Assembly (NCBI RefSeq): GCF_002879865.1
Contig: NZ_PNXY01000007.1
Span: 124,001 to 188,000 of the forward strand
Reading direction: 5' to 3'
Source: Paraburkholderia rhynchosiae
GTDB taxonomy: Bacteria > Pseudomonadota > Gammaproteobacteria > Burkholderiales > Burkholderiaceae
DNA length: 64,000 nt
Under the pieces are notes generated by a model. The model searched no databases and was not told the DNA's origin. It worked only from the letters and a program-made list of their open reading frames with translations. The position numbers and the translations under genes were made by a program. Shown here piece after piece: positions 25,075-33,141 of the stretch (the stretch's first letter is position 1; the number at the start of each line of letters is the position of its first letter).

Positions 25075-27042
25075 TTACGCCGCGGCGCGATCCAAGGCGG
25101 CAAGCAGATGTTCGATGCGCAGCAGCTCCCCGAGCGACCACGCCTGAAACGGCGTGCCGGCGGGCGCGTGCGGCGCGTCGCCCTCGGCGATTTCGGAAAG
25201 ATGATCGAGCCCGCCGCGATCCAGGTGCGCATAGAGCGGATCGAGAAAGCGCGTTCTGGCTTGTTGGCGCACATCCGCCGCATCGCCGTGAACGCGCAGC
25301 CAGGCTTCGACAAACGGGCCGAGCAGCCACGGCCACGCCGTTCCTTGATGATAGGCGCCATCGCGTTCGAATGGAGCACCGCTGTAGTGTCCGCAATAAG
25401 CCGGGTCCGACGGCGCGAGCGTGCGCAAGCCGAGCGGCGTGAGCAGCTGCGCTTCGACCTGATCGACCACCGCGCGCGTCGCCGCGCCTTCGAGCACGGG
25501 AAACGGCAGGCCGCCGACCGCAAAAATCTGATTCGGGCGAATCGAACGGTCTTGTGTGCCTTTCACATGATCGACGTCGATATTGTCGAAAAGCGCTTGC
25601 GTCGATGGGTCGATGAAACGTTCATGAAACGCTTGCAACGCTCGCTCGGAGTGTCCTTGCCATTGCGAATTCCACATTGCTGCAATGCGCAACGCGTTGA
25701 TCCATAGTGCCTGCACTTCCACCGGCTTGCCGATGCGCGGCGTGACGACCCAATCGCCGACCTTCGCGTCCATCCACGTGAGTTGCATTCCGGGGACGCC
25801 CGCGCACAGCAGACCGTCTTCCGGGGATGCCTTGATGTTGAAGCGCGTGCCTTGCGTGTAGCCCGTGAGAATCGCTTCGACTGCTTGCTGCAGACGCTTT
25901 ATGGTTGCGGCGCTCGCGTGGTTCGTCGCCAGATAGTCGTGCACGGCGACGATGAACCACAGCGATGCATCGACGGAGTTGTATTCCGGCGCGTCGCCGT
26001 AATCGGGAAACCGATTGGGCAGCATGCCTTCGGACAACGTGCCGGACCATTGGAGCAGAATCGCTTCGGCATCGTCGAGACGGCCCGACGCGATCAGCAA
26101 GCCCCGCATTGCGATGAATGTATCGCGGCCCCAGTCGGTGAACCACGGAAAGCCTGCGAGTATCGTGCGGCCTTCGTTGCGCTGCACGACGTAGGCATCG
26201 GCGGAACGTTGCAGGCGCGAACCCAACGCGCTGCGGCGTTGTTGCTCTTTCTCCGCAAGCTTCGCCGCATGACTTGTTGCCGATGCGTTTGCACCTGCTA
26301 TATCCGACGCGCTCACGATCATCACTGCGTCGTTATCGGCGAGATTGAAGCTGAAGACGCCGGGCGTCGCGAGGTCTTCCGTGAAGTCGAGCCCGCGTTC
26401 GCGCTCGCGGACGTAGCAGAAATTGCGATACCAGTCGGGCGCGTGCAGGTAGTTGCCGTTCGTCGCGGCATAAATACGCGGCAGGTCGCCGTAGGGTTGC
26501 CAGCTTACGCAACTCGCATCGTCGCTGGTTTGCGCATTGAAGTTGAACGCGGCGTTTTCGTGATGCAGCGCGTGATAGTCGCGGCCCGACAGCAACGGCC
26601 TCACCTTCAATGTGAGCACGCGTGTTTGCGAAGCGGCCTGCATGCGTTGCCATTTCCAGCGCAAAACAGTTTCGCGCGTCGCCTTGCTGACGAACACCTC
26701 CGCTGTTATCAGCGTTTGCGCATCGAACTGAAAACGCCACGTCGGCCAGGGTTCCGTGAGGAAGCCAAGCACGTTCGCTGTCATGTCGGGATAAAGCACC
26801 TCCGGCACATAGCGCTGCATGCTTAGCGGATAACGCTCGCCGTCCGTTTCGAGCCATGCCTCAACGCCGTTCACAAGCACCACGCGGCCGCCCGGCGCGC
26901 GCGTGGCCGTCAACAGCAACGCGTGATAACGGCGCGTGCGAAGCGTGCCTACCGTCCCCGACGCAAAGCCGCCGAAGCCGTCCGCTTCCAGCCATTCGTC
27001 TTCGAGACGCGCGATGTCAAAAGGTCGTTCGATATGTGTCAT
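25075..27042 (-). CDS. amylo-alpha-1,6-glucosidase / glycogen debranching enzyme
   Basis: A 655-residue protein with the bacterial/archaeal debranching N-terminal domain (LEADGFGGFASGTVGTLRTR, RRYHALLL) and a GH133 (alpha/alpha)6 barrel. The barrel carries GFPWFTDWGRDTFIAMRGLL and APEYNSVDASLWFIVAVHDY, the conserved acid regions of amylo-1,6-glucosidases. The late part GAYHQGTAWPWLLGPFVEAW is also typical. It would remove alpha-1,6-linked glucose from glycogen-like polymers in the cytoplasm. It is the first gene of the minus-strand run with GH63, zwf, ROK and PEBP, so its promoter should lie in 27043-27254, shared with the divergent lipoprotein gene. The length is normal. Confidence 0.92.
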   Translation of the reverse strand: MTHIERPFDIARLEDEWLEADGFGGFASGTVGTLRTRRYHALLLTATRAPGGRVVLVNGVEAWLETDGERYPLSMQRYVPEVLYPDMTANVLGFLTEPWPTWRFQFDAQTLITAEVFVSKATRETVLRWKWQRMQAASQTRVLTLKVRPLLSGRDYHALHHENAAFNFNAQTSDDASCVSWQPYGDLPRIYAATNGNYLHAPDWYRNFCYVRERERGLDFTEDLATPGVFSFNLADNDAVMIVSASDIAGANASATSHAAKLAEKEQQRRSALGSRLQRSADAYVVQRNEGRTILAGFPWFTDWGRDTFIAMRGLLIASGRLDDAEAILLQWSGTLSEGMLPNRFPDYGDAPEYNSVDASLWFIVAVHDYLATNHASAATIKRLQQAVEAILTGYTQGTRFNIKASPEDGLLCAGVPGMQLTWMDAKVGDWVVTPRIGKPVEVQALWINALRIAAMWNSQWQGHSERALQAFHERFIDPSTQALFDNIDVDHVKGTQDRSIRPNQIFAVGGLPFPVLEGAATRAVVDQVEAQLLTPLGLRTLAPSDPAYCGHYSGAPFERDGAYHQGTAWPWLLGPFVEAWLRVHGDAADVRQQARTRFLDPLYAHLDRGGLDHLSEIAEGDAPHAPAGTPFQAWSLGELLRIEHLLAALDRAAA

Positions 27043-27222
27043 GGCGTGAGCAATTGCGCAAAGCCGTCGTTATGTTTCGGTATGCCTGGACCTCGAACAG
27101 ATGGCACTGCGGTGACCATTCTCCTACTTATCACTTTCCGATTGCTTTCGAAGAACTCACATACGCGAGTCATTTTTCCCACTCGCAAACGTTTCACAAT
27201 TATTTCTTGAAAGGGTTGGAGA

Positions 27223-27252
27223 CTGCATCCGCTTTCACGAAACGGGATGCAG
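27223..27252 (+). promoter_or_regulatory. hairpin overlapping the ribosome site of the small lipoprotein gene
   Basis: CTGCATCC at 27223-27230 pairs perfectly with GGATGCAG at 27245-27252, with a 14-base loop. The 3' arm contains the GGGA that would serve as Shine-Dalgarno for the ATG at 27255, so folding of the RNA would hide the start site. This suggests translational control upstream of phospholipase C. Confidence 0.45.
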
Positions 27253-27254
27253 AC

Positions 27255-27581
27255 ATGAGAAGAGACAAACGCCTCGTCGGCAGTGTGTTCGTTGCGCTCG
27301 CAACGCTAACGCTGAACGGCTGCGGCGCGGACGACTCCGCGTCCGCCGACGCGTCTTCATCGTCGAACGTTGCCGCGAACCGCGCGGCGACGCCTGCCGC
27401 CGCATCTTCATCAACATTGCCCGCCGCAGCGATGTTCAACAGACCCTCGACGCTCGCGGCAGACCCCGCTCTCGCGTCGGACGCGATTACACACAACATG
27501 CAAGCCAGTCTCGCCGCCGACAGCCAGCAAGTCGCGCCCGTCATTCGTTATGCACCGGGCGATAGCGCAAACAGCAACTGA
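27255..27581 (+). CDS. small putative lipoprotein preceding phospholipase C
   Basis: A 108-residue exported protein. The N-terminus is a lipoprotein signal: basic MRRDKR, hydrophobic core LVGSVFVALATLTL, and lipobox LNGC, with the lipid-carrying Cys near residue 23. The rest is Ser/Ala-rich and probably disordered. The ATG at 27255 is the only start that leaves the signal at the N-terminus. It ends 56 bases before the phospholipase C gene on the same strand, so the two are probably cotranscribed. A chaperone, anchor or inhibitor role for the phospholipase is possible but is inference from position. Confidence 0.75.
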   Translation: MRRDKRLVGSVFVALATLTLNGCGADDSASADASSSSNVAANRAATPAAASSSTLPAAAMFNRPSTLAADPALASDAITHNMQASLAADSQQVAPVIRYAPGDSANSN

Positions 27582-27637
27582 CCCATTCCTCCGGCGCGCG
27601 AGGCGCGCTATTCTTCCCCCGCAGAAGGTGATATTCG

Positions 27638-29788
27638 ATGACATCAAATAGCCGTCGCCGTTTCCTGCAGACCGTGGCTTCGTCCGCCGGCGCTGCCGCA
27701 GCACTGACCGCGCTGCCCGAGTCGATTCGCAATGCGTTGGCCGTCCCCGCGTTTTCGCGCACCGGCACCATTCGCGACGTCGAGCATATTGTCGTGTTCA
27801 TGCAGGAGAACCGCTCGTTCGACCACTACTTCGGGCACATGCGCGGGGTGCGTGGTTACAACGACCGCTTCCCGATTCCGCTGCCGAACGGCAAGCCGGT
27901 CTGGTATCAACCGTCGAAGGCGGATCCCACGAAACCTGTACTGCCGTTCCATCTCGACACGTCGACCACGAGCGCGCAATGCGTGGGCGATCTGGATCAC
28001 TCGTGGTACAAGACGCATGCCGCGATCGACGGCGGCCGCTACGATCAGTGGCCCGCCACCAAGACCGACATGACGATGGGCTACCATCTGCGCAGCGACA
28101 TTCCGTTCCACTATGCGCTGGCCGATGCGTTCACCGTCTGCGACGCTTACTTCTGCTCGCTGCCGGGACCGACGCACCCGAACCGCTCGTATCTGATGAC
28201 CGGCATGGTCGATCCGACCGGCACGCTCGGCGGTCCGCTACTCGACAACAACGATTGGGTCGACGGCGATGGTCCGCCGAATTATCAGTTGCTTTCGTGG
28301 ACCACGTACCCTGAGCGCCTGCAAGCCGCGGGTATTTCGTGGCAGGTGTATCAGCAAGGCCTGACCGGCGCCGATCCGTTGAACGGCAATTACGGCACCA
28401 ACGTCCTGCAGAACTTCACCAACTTCATCAACGCGAAGCCGGGCTCGCCGCTGTATGAGCGCGCGCAGACCGTGCGCACCATCGACGATCTGAAGGCCGA
28501 TGTGCTCGCGAACAAGCTGCCGCAAGTGTCGTGGTTGTGCCCGCCGGCCGCATATTCGGAGCATCCGCAATATACGCCCGCGTATGGCGCCGAATACACG
28601 TCGCAGATTCTCGATGCGTTGACGTCAAACCCAGAGGTCTGGAGCAAGACCGTGCTGTTCATCATGTACGACGAGAACGACGGTTTCTTCGATCACCTCG
28701 TGCCGCCGCAACCGGCGAGCACGTCCGCGCAAGGCAAGTCGACGGTCAGCACGGAAGGCGAAATTCACAACGTGGTCAATCCCGCGCGCGGCGGCACCTA
28801 TACGGCTGACGGCTTGCCGTACGGCCTCGGCCCGCGCGTGCCGATGACAATCGTCTCGCCGTGGAGCAAGGGCGGTTTCGTGTGCTCGCAGGTGTTCGAT
28901 CACACGTCGGTGATTCGCTTCATCGAAACGCGCTTTGGCGTGTATGAGCCCAACATCACCGCATGGCGGCGTGCGGTGTGCGGAGACCTGACCACGGCGT
29001 TCGATTTCCGCACGCCGGATTCGAAGGTGCCGCCGCTGCCGGACACGAGCAACTACAAGAGCATCGCCGACAACCAGTGCGCGACGCAGCCGAAGCCGAC
29101 CGTTCCCGCAACGCCGGGCGCAGTCGATCCGCAGGAAAGCGGCATTCGTTTCGCGCGCGCGTTGCCGTACGAGCTGCATGTGAACGGCCAGCTGGACGTG
29201 AAGAACAATACGTTCGAGATTTCGATCGGCAATACCGGCGATCAAGGCGCGCATTTCTATGTGTACGTGACGAATCGCACGGATGGTCCGTGGCGTTATA
29301 CCGTCGAAGCGGGCAAGTCGCTCAGCGAATCGTTCGATCTGACAGGGACGAACGGCGCCTATGCGTTCGAGGTATTCGGCCCGAACGGTTTCGTGCGCAA
29401 ATTCGCGGGCAACGCTCAGGCGACGGCGCAGGCATCGCAGATTGCCGGCGGGCATCGCAACGAGAAACCGGCGCAGCCGGAAGTGAAGGTGCAATACGAT
29501 GTCGCCAACGGCAACGTCTTCCTGAAGTTCAGCAACAAGGGCGGCGGCATGGCGCGTCTGACAGTGACCGATAACGCATACGGCGCGCGTCCGCGTCCGG
29601 TGCTGGTGCCGGCCGGCGCGCATATCGAAGAAGCGTGGGTGCTGGCGTCGAGCCATCACTGGTACGACTTGACGGTGACCGATAACGACGACGCCGGTTT
29701 CTCGCGTCGTGTCGCGGGCCACGTCGAGAATGGGCGGCCGAGTATCAGCGATCCGGCGGCAGTGGCGCCGGTGTTGGTGGCGAGTTAA
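27638..29788 (+). CDS. plcN: phosphocholine-specific phospholipase C, Tat-exported
   Basis: A 716-residue secreted enzyme that cleaves phosphatidylcholine to diacylglycerol and phosphocholine. The signal is Tat type: NSRRRFLQTVASSAGAAAAL. The alkaline-phosphatase-like catalytic domain (residues about 45-480) shows VEHIVVFMQENRSFDHYFGH, with the metal-binding Glu-Asn, then GPTHPNRSYLMTG and ILFIMYDENDGFFDHLVPP-like sequence (VLFIMYDENDGFFDH). Two DUF756 beta-domains make up the C-terminus (PYELHVNGQLDVKNNTFEIS and YDVANGNVFLKFSNKGGGMA). The length matches Pseudomonas/Burkholderia PLC. The symbol plcN is by family; hemolytic and non-hemolytic forms cannot be separated with certainty here. Confidence 0.93.
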   Translation: MTSNSRRRFLQTVASSAGAAAALTALPESIRNALAVPAFSRTGTIRDVEHIVVFMQENRSFDHYFGHMRGVRGYNDRFPIPLPNGKPVWYQPSKADPTKPVLPFHLDTSTTSAQCVGDLDHSWYKTHAAIDGGRYDQWPATKTDMTMGYHLRSDIPFHYALADAFTVCDAYFCSLPGPTHPNRSYLMTGMVDPTGTLGGPLLDNNDWVDGDGPPNYQLLSWTTYPERLQAAGISWQVYQQGLTGADPLNGNYGTNVLQNFTNFINAKPGSPLYERAQTVRTIDDLKADVLANKLPQVSWLCPPAAYSEHPQYTPAYGAEYTSQILDALTSNPEVWSKTVLFIMYDENDGFFDHLVPPQPASTSAQGKSTVSTEGEIHNVVNPARGGTYTADGLPYGLGPRVPMTIVSPWSKGGFVCSQVFDHTSVIRFIETRFGVYEPNITAWRRAVCGDLTTAFDFRTPDSKVPPLPDTSNYKSIADNQCATQPKPTVPATPGAVDPQESGIRFARALPYELHVNGQLDVKNNTFEISIGNTGDQGAHFYVYVTNRTDGPWRYTVEAGKSLSESFDLTGTNGAYAFEVFGPNGFVRKFAGNAQATAQASQIAGGHRNEKPAQPEVKVQYDVANGNVFLKFSNKGGGMARLTVTDNAYGARPRPVLVPAGAHIEEAWVLASSHHWYDLTVTDNDDAGFSRRVAGHVENGRPSISDPAAVAPVLVAS

Positions 29789-29845
29789 GTCGAGCTACGG
29801 TGACGCTCCGGCCGGGTGCGCTAGTTGTGAGCGCCCCTAGCCGAA

Positions 29846-29880
29846 GCGTCGCTCACAAACGCGTCGCTCAGAAACGCGTC
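29846..29880. repeat. 15-bp tandem repeat after phospholipase C
   Basis: GCGTCGCTCACAAAC and GCGTCGCTCAGAAAC follow each other at 29846-29875, and a third partial unit (GCGTC) ends at 29880. They lie between the convergent phospholipase C gene and the aspartoacylase-family remnant. Confidence 0.75.
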
Positions 29881-29896
29881 TGCATGTGGGCGAGAA

Positions 29897-30208
29897 TCAC
29901 GCCCCCAACAACACCCCCGTCCTGAACGCCCGAGCCCCCGTCACAGGATCCAACGGCGCCCCCGCCGTCACGAAGTGAATCGCGCGACGCATATAAAACA
30001 CGCCTTCGGTGTTACTCGTCAGCGTAGTCGTTTCGTCGGTCAACGGATCGACGATATCGAACCGCGGCTGTCCGACGCAAATCGTGTCGCCGATCTTCGC
30101 GCGATGAACAAGAATCCCGCTCACAGGTGCATAGAACTGTTCGCTGCCGCGGCCAGCTTCGGAAACTGCATGAAATGCCGATTGAAGTTCCATCTGTTCA
30201 AAAGCCAC
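29897..30208 (-). pseudogene. C-terminal remnant of an aspartoacylase/AstE-family gene
   Basis: The 103-codon frame holds the C-terminal beta-domain of succinylglutamate desuccinylase/aspartoacylase-family (M14-like) zinc hydrolases: FYAPVSGILVHRAKIGDTIC, then FDIVDPLTDETT, and EGVFYMRRAIHFVTAG. The catalytic zinc domain (about 200 residues) is missing. Upstream on the same strand to about 30470, broken frames look like further degenerate pieces of the same gene. The ATG at 30208 may still allow a short protein, but it could not be catalytic. Confidence 0.7.
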
Positions 30209-30606
30209 GGCTTACCGCCGCCTAAAATCGTCGCGACCGTGGAGGGCTTGTACGAGACGTTGCATCTGGTCGGCGCGATGGATTGCCTGTCGCTCGAATC
30301 GTCGATTGTCGCCAGGCGAGTGCCGTCTGCGAGCGCTGGCCACCATCGACGTTCGCGAGAGCGCGCGATCGAGCAAACCGTTTGCCTGTTGCAACGCGCG
30401 GCCATTCCTCTCACGCCCGCTGCGCAGGAGCTAGCAACGATGATCGCTTCGTACACGCGTACAGTAAGAGCGCGTTGAAGGACGCGCGCAATCGATAGTC
30501 AATCCAGCGTTTGTGATCGAACCCGCGAGCGGCGCAACAAGCTGGGCGCTATGCGCGGCATGCTAACCGTGGGAAGCCGCACCCGCGCCGCGGATTATCT
30601 GGAAGC

Positions 30607-31023
30607 CTAAAACTCCACCAGCGCGAAATCTTCCTTGCCCACGTCGCACAGCGGGCAACGCCAGTCGGCGGGAATATCCGTCCAGCGCGTGCCCGGTTCG
30701 ATGCCTTCCTCGGGCAAGCCGGCTGCTTCGTCGTAGATCCAGCCGCAGATCACGCAGACCCATTGCTTGAAGTCGTCCGCTGAAGCGGCGTTGCCGACGG
30801 ACGTCTCCGGCGCGTTTTCTTCGCGCGCGGTCCACGTCTCATCCAGGCTCACGACGAGCGGTGCCGCCGTGCTCGCGCTGTTGCCGGCGAGGCGTCCCTT
30901 CAGAGTTTCGAGCAGGCGCTGCGCTTCGTCTTGCGTCAGGTCGATCCAGTAGGGATCGCCTGCGCGGTCGTTGAGCCGCTCGGGGGCAAACTGGATTTCT
31001 ACGGCTACGCCCTTCTTGTACAT
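30607..31023 (-). CDS. rubredoxin with an N-terminal extension
   Basis: A 138-residue protein. The last 53 residues are a classical rubredoxin: [20 protein letters not shown] then [20 protein letters not shown], with both C-x-x-C-G/D iron knuckles. The first 85 residues are not rubredoxin; they read as a small separate domain ([20 protein letters not shown]) and a linker. Ordinary rubredoxins are about 55 residues, so this is an unusual fused form. Rubredoxins carry electrons, for example to alkane hydroxylases. A 38-residue membrane protein gene ends 7 bases before this start, and a Rieske oxygenase gene lies upstream on the same strand. Confidence 0.9.
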   Translation of the reverse strand: MYKKGVAVEIQFAPERLNDRAGDPYWIDLTQDEAQRLLETLKGRLAGNSASTAAPLVVSLDETWTAREENAPETSVGNAASADDFKQWVCVICGWIYDEAAGLPEEGIEPGTRWTDIPADWRCPLCDVGKEDFALVEF

Positions 31024-31030
31024 GACACGA

Positions 31031-31147
31031 CTACACCAGCAGATTCAGCAGAATGTGCGCAATCAGTGCAGCGCCGCCGATGAGGCCGAGTAATTGAAGC
31101 AGAGTGAGGGATTTGCGCGATGCGATTGGGAGTTGTTGCGTGGTCAC
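31031..31147 (-). CDS. small single-span membrane protein, 38 residues
   Basis: A GTG at 31147 opens a 39-codon frame ending 7 bases before the rubredoxin start. The product begins [20 protein letters not shown] and continues with a hydrophobic stretch ([19 protein letters not shown]) to the end. That gives one transmembrane helix with a short basic cytoplasmic start, consistent with the positive-inside rule. The ribosome site is weak. It is likely cotranslated with the rubredoxin and could anchor it at the membrane; this is inference from the tight spacing. Confidence 0.6.
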   Translation of the reverse strand: MTTQQLPIASRKSLTLLQLLGLIGGAALIAHILLNLLV

Positions 31148-31327
31148 GGAGTGGTCTTCAAAAGTCGAAAAAAGCGAAATGGTACACGGGTCGCGGCGCG
31201 GCGCATGCCGATTTGCGCAAACCCGTGTGAATCAAATGCCATTATCGCCGGTCGACCGCGCCGGATTACCTGCTGGATGGAGATGAACTCATTCGCGGCG
31301 AGGCGGAAATCGCCTGCCCCTCGACGC

Positions 31328-32536
31328 TCAGGTTTTTGCCAACGGGTTGCCGTGGCGCGAATCCCAGAAGCGGATGATTTCTGTGTCGCCCGTGCCCGCG
31401 CCGACGACCCGATCCGGCGCGCCGCTTTCGCGCAGCAGCGCGCGCAACTCGTTGATGACCGGAAACACTTCATGGTTCCAGTCGGCGCCTTGCGAATCGT
31501 GCGCGCGTTGCTCGGCCTCGACGATCTCGCGATCTTCCTTGAAGATGCGCTCGGTGAACCACACCAGCAGCGGCCACGCGAGGTTCAGCGCCCCTGGAAT
31601 GCCGGGCTTGCGAATCGACAGCAGACCGAACGTTCGGTTGATGCGCTGCTCGCGATCCAGCGGCACGTAGACGATCCACAGGTCCATCACCAGCGTCTGC
31701 TCGGACGTGCGAATCTGCAGCGTCTGATACGGATACTCGGTGCGGATCGTCATCACGTCCTTGTCGTTGTCGCCGCCGCTTTTGCGGCTCTGGCCGAACA
31801 CGATCGCTTCGCCGATCGGCTGCTGGCCGGCCATGCGTGCAAACGTGTAATCGACCTCGACCCAGCCTTCACCGCGCCGCCGGCCGAGCGACCGCGCGCG
31901 CATCTGTCCCATTTGCCGGCGATGCAGAAACTGATGGTTCATATCCATCAGGTTCTCGTGCATGAACGAGTAGTGGCAATTGACCGGACGGCCGAAGCGC
32001 CGCGTCTTGTACTTCTTGTCCGACACGGAGCCGAGCGTGGGCAGCGGGCGAACTTCGGCCATTGCCGCGTCGCCGGGAAACACGAAGATCAGCCCGTCCA
32101 CTTCGCGGCACGGATACGAGCGCACGCCGTTCGGCAGACGCTCGCGTCCCAGGTACGGCACGTCGATACATTTGCCCGAGCAATCGTAAGTCCAACCGTG
32201 GTACCCGCAACGAATCGACTCGCCGTCGACCACACCCTGATGTAACGGCACCTGGCGATGCGCGCAGCGGTCTTCGAGCGCGAACACCTTGCCGGACTCC
32301 GTGCGCGCCAGCACGATCGGATCGCCCGCGAACGTCACACCATGTGTCTTGCCGCGCTTCACTTCATGCGACCATGCAAGCGGATACCAGTAGTCGGGAT
32401 GAATGCCGACGCGGCGCAAGTCGCGGACCGGCGCGTCGTTCGCGGCTTGATCCGGCGTGTGAGCAGCCTTGGACGATGCCGCATGCGTAGGCGACGCGTC
32501 GATGGTGTCTTGTTCGAGCGGGGGAACTGCATGCAT
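31328..32536 (-). CDS. Rieske non-heme iron oxygenase, alpha-type subunit
   Basis: A 402-residue cytoplasmic oxygenase. The Rieske 2Fe-2S site is EDRCAHRQVPLHQG followed by IRCGYHGWTYD (C-x-H ... C-x-x-H) at about residues 85-115. The mononuclear iron site is in ENLMDMNHQFLHRRQMGQMR, where the bridging Asp and two His are visible. The C-terminal part (TEIIRFWDSRHGNPLAKT) is normal. The overall shape resembles the PaO/choline-monooxygenase-like group, but the substrate is unknown. GGAGG lies 10 bases before the ATG at 32536. No reductase is adjacent; the downstream rubredoxin is a candidate electron donor by position only. Confidence 0.9.
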   Translation of the reverse strand: MHAVPPLEQDTIDASPTHAASSKAAHTPDQAANDAPVRDLRRVGIHPDYWYPLAWSHEVKRGKTHGVTFAGDPIVLARTESGKVFALEDRCAHRQVPLHQGVVDGESIRCGYHGWTYDCSGKCIDVPYLGRERLPNGVRSYPCREVDGLIFVFPGDAAMAEVRPLPTLGSVSDKKYKTRRFGRPVNCHYSFMHENLMDMNHQFLHRRQMGQMRARSLGRRRGEGWVEVDYTFARMAGQQPIGEAIVFGQSRKSGGDNDKDVMTIRTEYPYQTLQIRTSEQTLVMDLWIVYVPLDREQRINRTFGLLSIRKPGIPGALNLAWPLLVWFTERIFKEDREIVEAEQRAHDSQGADWNHEVFPVINELRALLRESGAPDRVVGAGTGDTEIIRFWDSRHGNPLAKT

Positions 32537-32811
32537 AGTGTGGAGCCTCCGTGCACGAGCGGATAGAGTCGGTAGCCGCATCTCGCGGCCGTTATGGCCG
32601 TCAGTCTACTCGAACCGGAAGGGGCATGGGCCGGACGGGGTCTAACCGCCGTGCTACGCCGGCGAAATTCCCACCGCAAGAAAAAAATCTCTGTGGCATG
32701 CAACCCGCGATAGACCGATTCAATTGGCATCGACGCGCATCGCATCCTCTAATAAAACTCCTGTGTTTGGCTGCACCCGCCCGTCCAACGCTGCTTAACA
32801 GGAGAGATCCA

Positions 32812-33015
32812 ATGTCGCAACCTGAGCCGAATATAGAGGAAGTGGTGAAAAGCATTGCGGAGGAAACAGACACCCCGGCGGAAACCGTCTCCAAGATGTA
32901 TGCCGACACATTGGCCGACTATCGCCACGACGCCCGGGTGTTCGATTACGTGCCGCTCTTCGCGGCGAAGAAAGTACGCAACAAGCTTCGCGACGACCCG
33001 CATCGCAAGCACTGA
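32812..33015 (+). CDS. DUF3562 family protein
   Basis: A 67-residue cytoplasmic protein of the DUF3562 family, common in Burkholderiaceae and of unknown function. The pattern is EPNIEEVVKSIAEETDTPAE, then TVSKMYADTLADYRHDARVF and a basic end (AAKKVRNKLRDDPHRKH). The middle resembles a small helix-turn-helix-like bundle, which is only an impression. AGGAGA lies 6 bases before the ATG at 32812. It is divergent from the Rieske oxygenase. Confidence 0.85.
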   Translation: MSQPEPNIEEVVKSIAEETDTPAETVSKMYADTLADYRHDARVFDYVPLFAAKKVRNKLRDDPHRKH

Positions 33016-33141
33016 ACACGGCGGCGCCGGAGACCAGCGCTGCTCGACCACGTGCCATTCGTCGGCTGATTGATCACCGATGCACACAACCCGCCGATTA
33101 ATTCCCGCGCTAGACTTGACCCCGTTCAACCGACGGGGGGA

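Noticed and set aside
28625..29722. 365-codon minus-strand frame
   Set aside because: It is antisense to phospholipase C, with shadow composition.
31094..32245. 383-codon plus-strand frame
   Set aside because: It is antisense to the Rieske oxygenase, with shadow composition.
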